Made by a program: the position numbers and the translations under genes
Shown: one piece after another, positions 19,047 through 28,055 of the stretch
Layout: every line of letters starts with the position of its first letter
How positions within the stretch are numbered: the first letter of the stretch is position 1
Notes under the pieces: model-generated
What the model was told of the DNA's origin: nothing
Databases searched by the model: none
What the model saw: the letters and a program-made list of their open reading frames with translations, nothing else
Source: Prauserella flavalba
GTDB lineage: Bacteria; Actinomycetota; Actinomycetes; Mycobacteriales; Pseudonocardiaceae
Length of the DNA stretch: 64,000 bases
Assembly: GCF_003202235.1 (NCBI RefSeq)
Contig: NZ_MASU01000005.1
Coordinates: 558,001 to 622,000 of the forward strand
Direction: 5' to 3'

Positions 19047-19101
19047 TGCCCCCAAGGCCACCTTTGTTGCGTTCAACGCAACAAAGGTGGCCTTGGGGGC
19101 A
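19047..19101. terminator. Long perfect hairpin at convergent gene ends (family member 1)
   Basis: A 55-nt inverted repeat with fully matched 27-nt arms around a single central C (19074). Arms read as blocks TGC, CCCC, AAGGCCACCTT, TGT, TGCGTT. It starts 6 bp after the lapA stop and ends 9 bp before the stop of the converging LLM gene, so it can terminate both transcripts. A second member with the same core but different variable blocks occurs at 47899-47953. Confidence 0.8.
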
Positions 19102-19109
19102 CGATGCCG

Positions 19110-20171
19110 TCAGGCGGGCTGGCCGGCGAAGGCGGGCATGATCTCGTCGTGAACGAGGCGCAGCTGTTCGCGCATCGTCGCCACGCCAGGCAGCTCCAGG
19201 CCCGAGAACGCCTTCACCAGCGCGGCGTCGGTGATCGCGAGGATCAGGTGGTTGACACCCGCCGACGTGATCTGGGACTTGATCTTCTCGGCGCACTCCT
19301 CGGGCGTGCCCGCCACCGAGAGCCGGTCGGCCAGCTCCGGCGAGGTCAGCTCGAACGCGCGGTCCACCCTGCCCTCGCCGACCGCGGCGATGATGTCGGT
19401 CAGCTCGGCCGGGTCGACGTCGTTGCGCTCGAGCTGCTCGACCGGCATCGACGACGCGTACAGGCCCACCATCGCGCGCGCCGCGTCCTTGGCCGCCCGC
19501 GAGTCGGGGCCCGTGGCGAACACGATCCACGCGCCCAGGTCCAGCGAGGCGGCGTCGCGGCCGGCCCGCTCGGCTCCGATCCGGACGTTGTCCACCATGT
19601 ACTCGTACGCGCGCCTGGTGTAGCTCAGGGCGTGGTGGACGCCGTCGGAGAGCTCGCCCGCCGTCTGGAACGACTTCGGCCCGCGCATCGCGCCGAGCTT
19701 CACCGGCACCCGCTCCTGCACCGGCCGGGCGAAGGTGAACAGCCCGCTGTAGGAGTAGAACTCGCCGTCGTAGGTGATCGCGCCCTCGTCGAGCAGCGTG
19801 CGGACGACGTGGTGGGCCTCCTTCATCCTGGTCAGCGGCTTCGTCTTGACCCAGTCGATGCCGTACTGCGCGAGCAGGCCGAAGTTGCCCGAGCCGAGCA
19901 CGCACTCGGCGCGTCCCCCGGTCAGTTCGTCGAGCGTGGCCGTGGCCTGCGCGATCAGCGACGGTTCCCGCAGCGTCACCGCCGAGAGGCTCGGCCCGAA
20001 CCGGATGTTCTTCGTCTTGTCGGCCGCCGCCGCGAACAACAGCCACAGGTCCTTGTGCCAGGTCTCGTCCGCGGCGTAGCAGGCGTAGAACCCGAGCTCG
20101 TCGGCCAGCTTGATGGACTCGATCGTGTCGTCGAGGGGATAGTCGGGCAGCATCACGTAGCTGAATCGCAT
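19110..20171 (-). CDS. F420/FMN LLM-class oxidoreductase (methylene-H4MPT-reductase-like)
   Basis: 353-aa TIM-barrel enzyme of the luciferase-like (LLM) superfamily, closest in style to F420-dependent Mer-type reductases: E-S-I-K-L-A-D-E-L-G-F near residue 19, then G-P-S-L-S-A-V-T-L-R-E-P and the E-C-V-L-G-S-G-N-F-G-L segment. It is last in the operon that begins with the Fe-S protein at 26149, 21 bp after the aldehyde dehydrogenase gene. Cofactor (F420 or FMN) and substrate are not deducible; its inclusion suggests an extra redox step in that pathway. Confidence 0.75.
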   Translation of the reverse strand: MRFSYVMLPDYPLDDTIESIKLADELGFYACYAADETWHKDLWLLFAAAADKTKNIRFGPSLSAVTLREPSLIAQATATLDELTGGRAECVLGSGNFGLLAQYGIDWVKTKPLTRMKEAHHVVRTLLDEGAITYDGEFYSYSGLFTFARPVQERVPVKLGAMRGPKSFQTAGELSDGVHHALSYTRRAYEYMVDNVRIGAERAGRDAASLDLGAWIVFATGPDSRAAKDAARAMVGLYASSMPVEQLERNDVDPAELTDIIAAVGEGRVDRAFELTSPELADRLSVAGTPEECAEKIKSQITSAGVNHLILAITDAALVKAFSGLELPGVATMREQLRLVHDEIMPAFAGQPA

Positions 20172-20192
20172 GGTCTCCCACCTTCGCGGACG

Positions 20193-21629
20193 TTAGACGT
20201 CTACATTGGACATCACGTGCTTGACCCTCGTGTAGTCCTCGAGGCCGTACATGGACAGGTCCTTGCCGTACCCCGAGTGCTTGAACCCGCCGTGTGGCAT
20301 CTCCGCGACCAGCGGGATGTGCGTGTTGATCCAGACACAGCCGAAGTCGAGCCCCTTCGACATCCGCATCGCCCTGCCGTGGTCGCGGGTCCACACCGAC
20401 GACGCGAGCCCGTACTCGACGCCGTTGGCCCACCGCAGTGCCTCGTCCTCGTCGGTGAACCGCTGCACGCTGATCACCGGACCGAACACCTCCTGTTGCA
20501 CCACCTCGTCGTCCTGGCGCAGCCCCGCGACCACGGTGGGCGCGTAGAAGAACCCGCGCTCACCCACCCGCTCCCCGCCGTGGGCGAGGTTCGCGTGGTC
20601 GGGCAGCCGGTCGACGAACCCGCTCACCTTCGCCAGCTGATCGGCGTTGTTGAGCGGCCCGTAGTCCACATCGGACTCCGTGCCGGTGCGGGTGCCCGCC
20701 GCCTGCTCCGCCAGCGCGGCCACCAGGTCGTCGTGCACCCTCGGCCCGGCCAGCACCCGGCTCGCCGCGGTGCAGTCCTCGCCCGCGTTGAAGTAGCCCG
20801 CCGCGGCCACGGCCTCCGCGGTCGCGGCGATGTCGGCGTCGTCGAACACGATCACCGGCGCCTTGCCACCCAGCTCCAGGTGCACCCGCTTGAGGTCGGC
20901 CGCCGCCGCGGCCGCCACCTCCCGCCCCGCGCGCACGCTGCCCGTGATCGACGCCATCGCCGGGATCGGGTGCGACACCAGCCCGGCACCGGTCTCGCGG
21001 TCGCCGCAGATCACGTTGAACACGCCCGGCGGCAGGAACTCCGCGGCCAGCTCGGCCAGGAAGACCGTGCTGACCGGCGTGGTGTCGGACGGCTTGAGCA
21101 CCACGGCGTTGCCGGCCGCCAGCGCGGGCGCGAACTTCCACAGCGCCATCAGGGCCGGGTAGTTCCACGGCGTCACCTGCGCGCACACGCCCACCGGCTC
21201 ACGGCGGATCCACGACGTGTGCCCGCGCAGGTACTCGCCCGCCGACTTGCCCTCCAGTACCCGTGCCGCGCCGGCGAAGAACCGCAGCTGGTCGAGCAGC
21301 ATCGGCAGCTCCTCCTGCCGCGTCAGCTCCACCGGCTTGCCGGTGTTCTCGCACTCCAGCGCCAGCAGCTCGTCGGCGCGTTCCTCGATCCGGTCGGCGA
21401 GGCGCGACAGTGCGAGCTGCCGCTCCGCGGGCGTGGAGTCACGCCACGTGGCGAACGCGTCGCGCGCCACGGTCAGCGCCCGGTCCACGTCCTCCTGCCC
21501 GGACACCGGCGCCGTCGCGAAGACGTCGCCGGTGGCGGGGTCGACCAGTTCGGCGGTCCGGCCGCTGAGCGCGTCGGTGTACTCGCCGCCGACGAAGTTC
21601 CGTACCGTGCGCACGGCTGTGCTCGTCAT
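20193..21629 (-). CDS. NAD(P)-dependent aldehyde dehydrogenase (aminobutyraldehyde/betaine-aldehyde type)
   Basis: 478-aa ALDH oxidising an aldehyde to its acid. Motifs in order are T-P-W-N-Y-P near 152, the conserved S-I-T-G-S, E-L-G-G-K-A-P with the general-base Glu near 251, and catalytic Cys in G-E-D-C-T-A-A-S. C-terminal E-V-F-G-P-V and [11 protein letters not shown] complete the family set. The C-T-A-A-S and [10 protein letters not shown] patterns are typical of aminoaldehyde dehydrogenases such as gamma-aminobutyraldehyde dehydrogenase. The ATG overlaps the stop of the upstream permease by 4 nt. Confidence 0.88.
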   Translation of the reverse strand: MTSTAVRTVRNFVGGEYTDALSGRTAELVDPATGDVFATAPVSGQEDVDRALTVARDAFATWRDSTPAERQLALSRLADRIEERADELLALECENTGKPVELTRQEELPMLLDQLRFFAGAARVLEGKSAGEYLRGHTSWIRREPVGVCAQVTPWNYPALMALWKFAPALAAGNAVVLKPSDTTPVSTVFLAELAAEFLPPGVFNVICGDRETGAGLVSHPIPAMASITGSVRAGREVAAAAAADLKRVHLELGGKAPVIVFDDADIAATAEAVAAAGYFNAGEDCTAASRVLAGPRVHDDLVAALAEQAAGTRTGTESDVDYGPLNNADQLAKVSGFVDRLPDHANLAHGGERVGERGFFYAPTVVAGLRQDDEVVQQEVFGPVISVQRFTDEDEALRWANGVEYGLASSVWTRDHGRAMRMSKGLDFGCVWINTHIPLVAEMPHGGFKHSGYGKDLSMYGLEDYTRVKHVMSNVDV

Positions 21630-23113
21630 GTGCCCTCCCTGGAGTTCGCGATCGCGTCACCGGCGATCGCGTCGCTGTGCCGGTACGGCCGCAGCAGCAC
21701 GAGGAGCAGCAGGCCCGCGCCCACCACGACGACCCCGGAGAGCAGCACCAGGTAGTCGTCGTACCAGGGCGCGTCCGGCGTGCGCGGCCACACCATGTTC
21801 ACGATGGCCGCGACGCCGTAGAGCAGCGCCGCGACGTTGACGGGCAGCCCCCACCGGCCCAGCGTGAAGCTGCCGGAGGGGCGCCAGCCCTTCAGCCTTG
21901 CCCGCAGCGCGGCGAGCACGACCAGCTGGAAGCCGAGGTAGATGCCGAGCACCGCGAAGGAGACGATCTTGGTGATCGCGTCCTCCGAGAAGCGAGAGAC
22001 GAGCACCACCACGGCAGGCACCACGGCGGCCACCAGCAGTGTGTAGGGCGGCACCCCGCGGGCGCGGGAGAACCGGGCGAGCACGCCGCTGCCGGGCAGC
22101 ATCCGGTCCCTCGCGTAGGAGTACATCAGCCTGCTCGCCGCGGCCTGCAGGCTCAGGGCACAGGACAGGAAGGACACGAGCACGACCGCCAGCACCACCT
22201 TGGCGCCCCAGTCGCCGAACGCCGTCGCCAGCACGCCGGACACCGGGTCGGCGTTCTCCCCGGAGATCACCGCGCCGAAGTCGGGCACGGCGAGCACCAG
22301 CGCCAGGCACACGAACGTGGCCGCTGCGCCGCCGACGTAGATCGTCATCCGCATCGCCTTGGGGATGCGCCTGCTCGCGTCAGGCACCTCCTCGGCGACG
22401 TCACCACAGGCCTCGAAGCCGTAGTACTGGAAGATGCCGATCAGGCTCGCCGCGAGGAACGCCGCGAGGTACGAGCCGCCCGCCTCGGCGCCGAAGCTGT
22501 CGAACAGCACCCCGAGCCCGTGGTGCCGCTCGGAGATCAGCAGCCAGCCGCCCACCACGAGCGCGCCGATGATCTCGGTGGTGAACCCGATCAGCGCGGC
22601 GATGCCGAGGACCTTCGTGCCGCCCAGGTTGATCGCCGTCGCCAGCACGATCATCGCCAGCGCGCAGACGATCGTGGTGTTGGTGGACACCGTGAGGTCG
22701 AGCAGCGAGGCGAGGTACGGGCCGGCGCCGTAGACGACGCTCGCGATGGTGACCAGCAGCGCGATCGCGTACACCCAGCCGGTGAGCCACGCCCACTTCG
22801 GCCCCCACAACCGCCGCGCCCACGGGTAGATCCCGCCCGCGATCGGGTACTGGGAGACGACCTCGCCGAAGACCAGCGCCACCAGCAGCTGTCCGAGCCC
22901 GACGATGAGCAGGCTCCAGATCATCGGCGGTCCGCCGACCGCGAGCGACACCGCGAACAGCGTGTAGATGCCGACGACGGGGGAGAGGTAGGTGAACCCG
23001 AGCGAGAAGTTCGCCCACAGGCTCATGTCCCTGCGGAACTCCGAGGTGTAGCCCAGCGCGGCGAGCTGCTGGGCGTCGCTGGAGACGTCGGCCCCGGATC
23101 CGGTGGTCGTCAT
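21626..23113 (-). CDS. APC-family amino acid/amine permease
   Basis: 495-aa 12-helix transporter of the amino acid-polyamine-organocation superfamily. The N-terminal [18 protein letters not shown] resembles fungal and actinobacterial GABA/choline permeases (ACT family). The segments [16 protein letters not shown] and [13 protein letters not shown] are characteristic of this subgroup. It overlaps both neighbours by 4 nt. The likely cargo is a small amino compound that the operon's dehydrogenases degrade. Confidence 0.88.
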   Translation of the reverse strand: MTTTGSGADVSSDAQQLAALGYTSEFRRDMSLWANFSLGFTYLSPVVGIYTLFAVSLAVGGPPMIWSLLIVGLGQLLVALVFGEVVSQYPIAGGIYPWARRLWGPKWAWLTGWVYAIALLVTIASVVYGAGPYLASLLDLTVSTNTTIVCALAMIVLATAINLGGTKVLGIAALIGFTTEIIGALVVGGWLLISERHHGLGVLFDSFGAEAGGSYLAAFLAASLIGIFQYYGFEACGDVAEEVPDASRRIPKAMRMTIYVGGAAATFVCLALVLAVPDFGAVISGENADPVSGVLATAFGDWGAKVVLAVVLVSFLSCALSLQAAASRLMYSYARDRMLPGSGVLARFSRARGVPPYTLLVAAVVPAVVVLVSRFSEDAITKIVSFAVLGIYLGFQLVVLAALRARLKGWRPSGSFTLGRWGLPVNVAALLYGVAAIVNMVWPRTPDAPWYDDYLVLLSGVVVVGAGLLLLVLLRPYRHSDAIAGDAIANSREGT

Positions 23114-23382
23114 CGGTCACCGTCCCCGGCGTCGAGCTCGTCGAGCAGCTTCTGCCCGGAGACCGCCTCGGCCGCCCAGTGCCGGTGCATCCACTCGAGG
23201 TGGTCGCCCCTGCTCGCGGCGATGCGCAGCGTGTCCCAGTTGGGGAACAGCTGCTGGGCCACGTGGACCGTCATCAGCTTCGGGTCCACCTCGAAGATGT
23301 GCTCGAAGCGCTCCACCGCCACGTCGGTGACCTGCCGGGCTGGAGGCGGCGTGTGCTGCTCCTCGAAACGGTAGGCACTCAT
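23110..23382 (-). CDS. Uncharacterised 90-aa protein in the Fe-S/FAD operon
   Basis: Not recognised. The 90-aa product is acidic to neutral, without hydrophobic segment or cysteine, and rich in aromatic and His residues: V-E-R-F-E-H-I-F-E-V-D-P in the middle and H-L-E-W-M-H-R-H-W-A-A-E-A-V-S-G near the C-terminus. Both ends overlap neighbouring genes by 4 nt (FAD oxidase upstream, permease downstream), so it is an integral, translated part of the operon. A role as a small subunit or assembly factor of the FAD/Fe-S oxidoreductase is a guess from position. Confidence 0.75.
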   Translation of the reverse strand: MSAYRFEEQHTPPPARQVTDVAVERFEHIFEVDPKLMTVHVAQQLFPNWDTLRIAASRGDHLEWMHRHWAAEAVSGQKLLDELDAGDGDR

Positions 23383-24893
23383 GGTGCCTCCTCGTAGGCA
23401 CGCTGGAGCCCGTACTTCCCGGGGTTCATGATGTTGTTGGGGTCCAGGGCCCTCTTGACCTGCAGCATCACGTCGTAGCCGCCGCCGAGCTCCAGCGGCA
23501 CGAGGTCGACCTCGCCTTCACGGCAGGAACCGTGGCACGCGCTGATGGAGCCGCCGTGGTTCAGCGCCACGGCGGCGATGTCGCGTTTGGCGTCCACCCA
23601 CGCCGCCCACGCTGCGTCGTCCAGCTCCTGCTCCCAGATGCCGACGTCGATCTCGGTGAGGTAGTCGACGCCCGTGTCGGCGCTGGTGTAGAAGAACATG
23701 CCCCAGTCGTCGAAGATGGGGTGCTTGTCCCGCAGCCGCGCGACGATGGAGTGCCACTCCCGCCGCACGGCGGGCAGGTTCGTGTAGTTGATCGCCGCGT
23801 CCTCGCAGTGCCAGCTCATCGGCGCCACCTGCCCGGCGGGCGTGCGGCCGTGCAGCGGCGTCGCGTAGCGGTCGTGCCGCGCGGCCCAGTCGCCGTGCGA
23901 GATCTCGTCGCCGAGGTAGCGGGCCCCGGCGTCACGGGCGATCCGCAGCAGGCGCCTGCCGCCGGCGCGGACCTCGTCGTCGTTGCCGTAGGCCACGGCG
24001 CACACGAGCGCGCGCACGTCGGCGGGCTGCGGGATGTAGGCCTCGTCGTCGCGGCGCAGGTAGTCCACCTTCCACTCGTCGAACAGCACCGCGCCCGCGA
24101 AGGTGGCCACGCCCGCCCTCGCCAGCTCGCCCACGCAGCGGTAGGCCGAGTCGAAGTCGGGGAACGCCCAGAACGGCGAGAACTCCGCCTCCGGCTTGGG
24201 ATAGAGCTTCAGTGTGGCCTCCGTGGCGATGCCGAGTGTGCCCTGGTGGCCCATGAACAGGTGCTTGAGCTGGTAGCCGCTGGAGCTCTTCGACACCTTG
24301 CGCCCGCCGCCGTCGCCGACGCGGATGAGCTTTCCGGTCGGTAGCACCAGCTCGAAGCTGAGCACCAGGTCCCGGGTGTGCCCGAAGCGGGAGCCGACGA
24401 GCGACCAGCCGCTGGTGCCGATCCGCCCACCCACCAGGGAGCACGGGTAGGACGCCGGGTCGTCCGGGTAGATCAGGCCGTGCGCGCCGAGCACCTCGTT
24501 GAGCTTCAGCATGTTGATGCCCGTGCCGACCGTGCACGTGCGGTTGTCGAGGTCGATCTCCTTGATGTCGTCGAGCCGCTTGACGTCCACGACGATGCCG
24601 CGGCGTTCGGGCACCGCACCGTCGGTGAGCCCGGTGCCGCCGTCGCGCGGCACGATGGGGATGCGGTGGGCGTTGGCGATGCGTACCACCTCGGCGACCT
24701 GCTCGGCCGAGCCGGGCAGCACCACGAGGTCCGGCACCCGCTCACGCCAGCGGTGCACCGGGAACGGCGCGGGCACGCGTGCCCGGTTGTAGCGCGCGGT
24801 CTTCGACGTCAGCACGTACTCGCCGCCGAGCGCGTCGGTCAGCTCGGCCAGCACGCGGTCGGACAGCTGCGGTGCGGTTCCGGTGATCGTCAT
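23379..24893 (-). CDS. FAD-binding oxidase/dehydrogenase (GlcD/VAO type)
   Basis: 504-aa flavoprotein with an N-terminal FAD_binding_4 domain: V-V-L-P-G-S-A-E-Q-V near residue 58, then P-R-D-G-G-T-G-L-T-D-G and the phosphate-binding G-G-R-I-G-T-S-G. C-terminal end is K-R-A-L-D-P-N-N-I-M-N-P-G-K, standard for D-lactate/glycolate dehydrogenases. In the catalytic stretch, where GlcD proteins have S-G-E-H-G-I-G, this protein has S-A-C-H-G-S-C-R-E-G-E, so it belongs to a divergent subgroup. It overlaps the Fe-S gene by 4 nt; the pair recalls GlcD-GlcF, passing electrons from a hydroxy acid or alcohol to quinone. Confidence 0.87.
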   Translation of the reverse strand: MTITGTAPQLSDRVLAELTDALGGEYVLTSKTARYNRARVPAPFPVHRWRERVPDLVVLPGSAEQVAEVVRIANAHRIPIVPRDGGTGLTDGAVPERRGIVVDVKRLDDIKEIDLDNRTCTVGTGINMLKLNEVLGAHGLIYPDDPASYPCSLVGGRIGTSGWSLVGSRFGHTRDLVLSFELVLPTGKLIRVGDGGGRKVSKSSSGYQLKHLFMGHQGTLGIATEATLKLYPKPEAEFSPFWAFPDFDSAYRCVGELARAGVATFAGAVLFDEWKVDYLRRDDEAYIPQPADVRALVCAVAYGNDDEVRAGGRRLLRIARDAGARYLGDEISHGDWAARHDRYATPLHGRTPAGQVAPMSWHCEDAAINYTNLPAVRREWHSIVARLRDKHPIFDDWGMFFYTSADTGVDYLTEIDVGIWEQELDDAAWAAWVDAKRDIAAVALNHGGSISACHGSCREGEVDLVPLELGGGYDVMLQVKRALDPNNIMNPGKYGLQRAYEEAP

Positions 24894-26149
24894 CGTCCCG
24901 TGCTCCCGCCCACCTCGATGCCCACCGACTCGGCGAGCAGCTCGTGGATGTCCACGACGTCGATCGCGCGCGCCTCGCCCGCCTCCGACAGCGGCCGCTC
25001 CGACCACGGGCACGCCGACACGAGCGTGTCCACGTCGAGCTCGGCGGCCTTGTCGAGGCGCGAGGCGCTGATCCGCGCGGTCAGTTCCGGCTTCTCGACG
25101 GGAAGGCCGCCGCCCCCGCCGGAGCAGTACGACCACTGCGTCACCCGGTCGACGTCGTGGAAGGTCAGTCCCGGAATGGCGCGCAGGATCTGCCTCGGCT
25201 CCTGCCAGATGCCCTTGCGTTTGTTGAGGCGGCAGGGATCGTGGTAGGTGATCGTGCGCTCGATCGGCACCGTCGGCGTCAGCCTGCCCTCGGCGAGGAA
25301 CTGGGCCAGCAGTTCCACGACGAGCACGATCTCGATGTCGTAGTCGTCGCCGAAGTAGGCCGGGTAGTCCTCGGTGAAGGTGATGTAGTCGTGCGGGTCG
25401 AGCACGAGCACGCGCTTGACGCCGGAGGCGCGCCAGTCGGCGAGGTTGTGCTCGGCGAAGCGCCGCGACTGGTCGCGGTAGCCCATCTCCGCGGCGGGCC
25501 CGCCGCAGCACCACTGCTCGCGCATCAGCCCGAACTCGTAACCGGCGCGCTGGAGCAGTTGCGCGACCGCGCGCGGCACCGAGGTGCGGTAGAACGCGGC
25601 CTCGCAGTCGACGAACAGGATCGTCTCGCCGCCGATGGGGATGTCGAGTCCCTCGGCCCAGTCCCGCACGCGGTCCTGGCTCACCGGCACGTCGCCGAGC
25701 ACGGGCTCGTGCGTGCGCTCGTCGGTCAGCTCGTTCCAGCGCCGGTAGCCGGGCTGGTGCACGCCGTTGTCGACGGCGAGCGCGCGCATCTGCTTCACCA
25801 GGTCGACGGTGCGGGTGCGGAAGCGGTAGAAGTCCCCGGTGAACAGGGTGTTGGGGCAGCGCAGCTCACACGCGCCGCACTGGGTGCAGTTGACGTAGTC
25901 CTCGGCGACGTCCTCGACGGTCAGCTCGCCCTGCTCCATCGCGACGACGTTGGCGTGGAAGGCGGTCGGGGTCCACGACTCGTTGCGGGTCACCTGCATG
26001 ACGGGGCAGACCTCGCGGCAGAACTTGTGGCCGGAGGAGAAGCAGTTGTAGGCGGCGTTGCGCCAGTCGGCGAGGAACTCCATGGTCACGGGCTCGTGGC
26101 CGTTGCCACCGGCCGCGCCTGCTGACGTGGTGGGTTCGGTGTCTGTCAT
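24890..26149 (-). CDS. Fe-S oxidoreductase with CCG domains (GlcF/GlpC type)
   Basis: 419-aa electron-transfer subunit. A ferredoxin-like cluster motif C-T-Q-C-G-A-C-E-L-R-C-P lies near residue 105, preceded by a second Cys set around F-C-R-E-V-C-P. Two CCG domains follow, W-C-C-G-G-P-A and Y-C-S-G-G-G-G-G, with D-P-C-R-L-N-K between. The second domain has Y-C-S-G-G rather than C-C-G-G. ATG 26149 is chosen because residues before it (to 26251) overlap the operator and promoter and look non-coding. First gene of the six-gene operon. Confidence 0.85.
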   Translation of the reverse strand: MTDTEPTTSAGAAGGNGHEPVTMEFLADWRNAAYNCFSSGHKFCREVCPVMQVTRNESWTPTAFHANVVAMEQGELTVEDVAEDYVNCTQCGACELRCPNTLFTGDFYRFRTRTVDLVKQMRALAVDNGVHQPGYRRWNELTDERTHEPVLGDVPVSQDRVRDWAEGLDIPIGGETILFVDCEAAFYRTSVPRAVAQLLQRAGYEFGLMREQWCCGGPAAEMGYRDQSRRFAEHNLADWRASGVKRVLVLDPHDYITFTEDYPAYFGDDYDIEIVLVVELLAQFLAEGRLTPTVPIERTITYHDPCRLNKRKGIWQEPRQILRAIPGLTFHDVDRVTQWSYCSGGGGGLPVEKPELTARISASRLDKAAELDVDTLVSACPWSERPLSEAGEARAIDVVDIHELLAESVGIEVGGSTGR

Positions 26150-26211
26150 CGGTTGCGGCTCCACTCGGCGGCAGTCGGTTCGGGTTGGGATGTCGACGTT
26201 GCAGGTAGCTC

Positions 26212-26227
26212 CGTGACCGCGATCACA
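26212..26227. promoter_or_regulatory. CRP/GlxR-type binding site
   Basis: CGTGACCGCGATCACA matches TGTGA-N6-TCACA at nine of ten conserved positions. It lies 63 bp upstream of the Fe-S gene start and 97 bp upstream of the GntR gene, just downstream of the predicted -10 of the Fe-S operon. It suggests cAMP-linked catabolite control of this locus. Confidence 0.65.
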
Positions 26228-26236
26228 GTAGGCTTT

Positions 26237-26265
26237 AACATATGACTTCATATTTCAAATGGCAA
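26237..26265 (-). promoter_or_regulatory. Promoter of the Fe-S/FAD operon overlapped by a GntR operator
   Basis: On the minus strand TTGCCA (26265-26260) and TATGTT (26242-26237) are spaced by 17 bp, a good -35/-10 pair. The inverted repeat ATATGA-CT-TCATAT (26240-26253) covers the spacer and -10, the place for a repressor such as the FadR-type protein encoded divergently at 26324. Confidence 0.6.
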
Positions 26266-26323
26266 GGGTCCGGCCGAAGATCCGGTTAAGCTCGGGTTCG
26301 CTGTGCGGGGAGGAGATCCAACG

Positions 26324-27079
26324 GTGACCGACGCCGATGTCTCGCGTGCCGCCCGCCATGTCGTGTTCGCGCCGCTGCGCGACGGCGGCAGGGTCGAGGT
26401 GGTCGCGCGGCGGATCAGCGAGGCCATCGGGCTGGGCCTGATCGCCGACGGCGAGCAGCTGCCGAGCGAGCTGGAGCTGGCGGGTGCGCTGGCCGTGTCG
26501 ACGGTGACCCTGCGCGAGGCGCTCGCGTTGCTGCGCCAGCGCGGCCTCGTCGAGACGCGGCGGGGCAGGGGCGGCGGCTCGTTCGTCCGCGCGCCGGTGG
26601 ATGCCTCGGTCGAGCGGCTGCGGACGGTGCTGCGCGAGACCGGCGTGCACGAGCTGCGGGAGATCGGCGACCACCTGCTGGCCGTCACCGCCACCGCCGC
26701 CCGGCTCGCCGCCGAGCGGGCCTCGGACGACCAGATCGCGCGGCTGGCCGAGCTGATCGACCAGCTCGAGGCCGCCGAGACGGTGGGGGAGCGCCGCAGA
26801 GCCGACGGGCTCTTCCACATCGAGATCGCCGCCGCCGCGCAGTCGGCCAGGCTGACCCGGCAGGAGATCGACCTGCAGGGCGAGATCGGCGAGCTGCTCT
26901 GGATTCCCTTCGGCGAGGCCATCGAACGCGACGAGCGGGTGGCACAGCACCGCGCGGTGCTCGCCGCGATCGCCGACGGCGACGGCGACCGTGCGCGCCG
27001 GCTCACCGAGGAACACGTCGAACTGGCCATTTCGCGGCTGATCGAGTTCCATCTACAACTTACCCAGAGTTCGCCCTAA
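26324..27079 (+). CDS. FadR-subfamily GntR transcriptional regulator
   Basis: 251-aa regulator with an N-terminal winged helix (about 25-90; L-P-S-E-L-E-L-A-G-A-L-A-V-S-T-V-T-L-R-E is the recognition region) and an all-helical FCD ligand domain with R-R-A-D-G-L-F-H-I-E-I and later H-R-A-V-L-A-A-I metal/ligand positions. GTG 26324 is preferred since GGGGAGGAG (26307-26315) precedes it. Divergent from the Fe-S/FAD operon, with a palindrome and CRP-type site between, so it probably represses that operon until the imported substrate binds. Confidence 0.87.
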   Translation: MTDADVSRAARHVVFAPLRDGGRVEVVARRISEAIGLGLIADGEQLPSELELAGALAVSTVTLREALALLRQRGLVETRRGRGGGSFVRAPVDASVERLRTVLRETGVHELREIGDHLLAVTATAARLAAERASDDQIARLAELIDQLEAAETVGERRRADGLFHIEIAAAAQSARLTRQEIDLQGEIGELLWIPFGEAIERDERVAQHRAVLAAIADGDGDRARRLTEEHVELAISRLIEFHLQLTQSSP

Positions 27080-27117
27080 CCTGGGTGGGCAGACCCGCCA
27101 CCGACCGTGGAGCAACC

Positions 27118-27849
27118 GTGCAGGAAGCCAGCCCGTACGCCGGTGAGGCCGCCACCACGGTGGAGGCTCTGCTCCGGGAGACCTTCGCGGGCATCGACGC
27201 GCTGCGCGAGCTCGCCGTCGGCGTGCACCGCGACGCCCGCGCGCGGGGCCGCGCTCCCACCACCGCGGACCTCGCGGCGATCCGGCCCACCGTGCTGCGT
27301 CAGCTCGCTTCGGCCGACATGCTCGCGGGCACCGGCGTGATCGCCGCGCCCGGCACCCTCGCCGACCGGCCGCGCTGGCTGGAGTGGTGGCGGCGCTCGC
27401 CGTCGGGCGGCGGCCCCAGGCCGCTGGCCGTCGACCTGGATCCCGGCAACATCGGCAGCTACGAGTACCCCGTGGCGCCGTGGTTCGACGTGCCGTGCCG
27501 GACAGGACGGCGCGTGGTGGTGGGGCCCTACGTCGACTACGCGGGCACCGACGAGTACATCCTCACCTTCGCCGCCCCGGTCACGAGCGACGCCGGCTTC
27601 TTCGGGGTCGCCGCCGCGGACATCAGGGCGACGGACATCGAGCGCGCGATGCTGCCGATGCTCAACGCCGAGGGTCCGGCGAGCCTGCTCGTGAACGCGA
27701 GCGGCCGCGTGATCGCGTCCAACACCCCGGCGACGATCGTCGGCTCCATCGTGCGGCGGGACCACGGCGAACGCCGCGAGCTGACGCACCGCGAGAACTG
27801 GGCCGACTGCACCGGTCTCCCGTGGTTTCTGGTGCGAACGACGGCGTAG
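27118..27849 (+). CDS. Soluble Cache-like sensor domain protein
   Basis: 243-aa protein resembling a free-standing dCache/PAS-like ligand domain: a helical N-terminus, then R-P-R-W-L-E-W-W, Y-E-Y-P-V-A-P-W-F, G-P-Y-V-D-Y-A-G-T-D-E-Y-I-L-T-F-A-A-P-V and a C-terminal L-V-N-A-S-G-R-V-I-A-S-N-T. Cache domains normally sit outside the membrane on receptors; here there is no membrane segment, signal peptide or output domain. The GTG start has GGAG 7 nt upstream. It follows the FadR-type gene by 38 bp, probably in the same transcript, and may sense the same ligand. Recognition is moderate. Confidence 0.6.
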   Translation: MQEASPYAGEAATTVEALLRETFAGIDALRELAVGVHRDARARGRAPTTADLAAIRPTVLRQLASADMLAGTGVIAAPGTLADRPRWLEWWRRSPSGGGPRPLAVDLDPGNIGSYEYPVAPWFDVPCRTGRRVVVGPYVDYAGTDEYILTFAAPVTSDAGFFGVAAADIRATDIERAMLPMLNAEGPASLLVNASGRVIASNTPATIVGSIVRRDHGERRELTHRENWADCTGLPWFLVRTTA

Positions 27850-27887
27850 CCACCCAGGTCTGGACCACCGAGGATAGGAGGAGCCGA

Positions 27888-28034
27888 TCCAGCCTCGTGG
27901 ACCTCGATCGCATCAGGGCGGGCCCCGGCGATCCGGACGGGCTCAACCCCGCCTGCGACAGCGGCGACAAGCCGCACCCCAACGACGCCCGCTACCGCGC
28001 GATGGCACTGGCCGTCCTGCCCGTGCTGCGGTGA
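27888..28034 (+). pseudogene. Remnant C-terminus of an SGNH/GDSL hydrolase
   Basis: Only the last 46 or so residues of a GDSL/SGNH esterase are recognisable: V-D-L-D-R-I-R-A-G-P-G-D-P, then Y/C-D-S-G-D and H-P-N-D-A-R-Y-R-A-M-A. The S-G-D-x-x-H-P-N-D-A-G-Y-x-A-M block is the family's Asp-His catalytic segment. No upstream portion with the nucleophile Ser or oxyanion residues remains; the preceding sequence is the end of the Cache-like gene. The reading frame ends normally at TGA 28032-28034. Confidence 0.6.
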
Positions 28035-28055
28035 GCTGATGTCAGGATGTGCGGC

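Noticed and set aside
27850-28034. Short independent gene after the Cache-like gene.
   Set aside because: The residues match only the last segment of SGNH hydrolases, so a gene remnant is the better reading.
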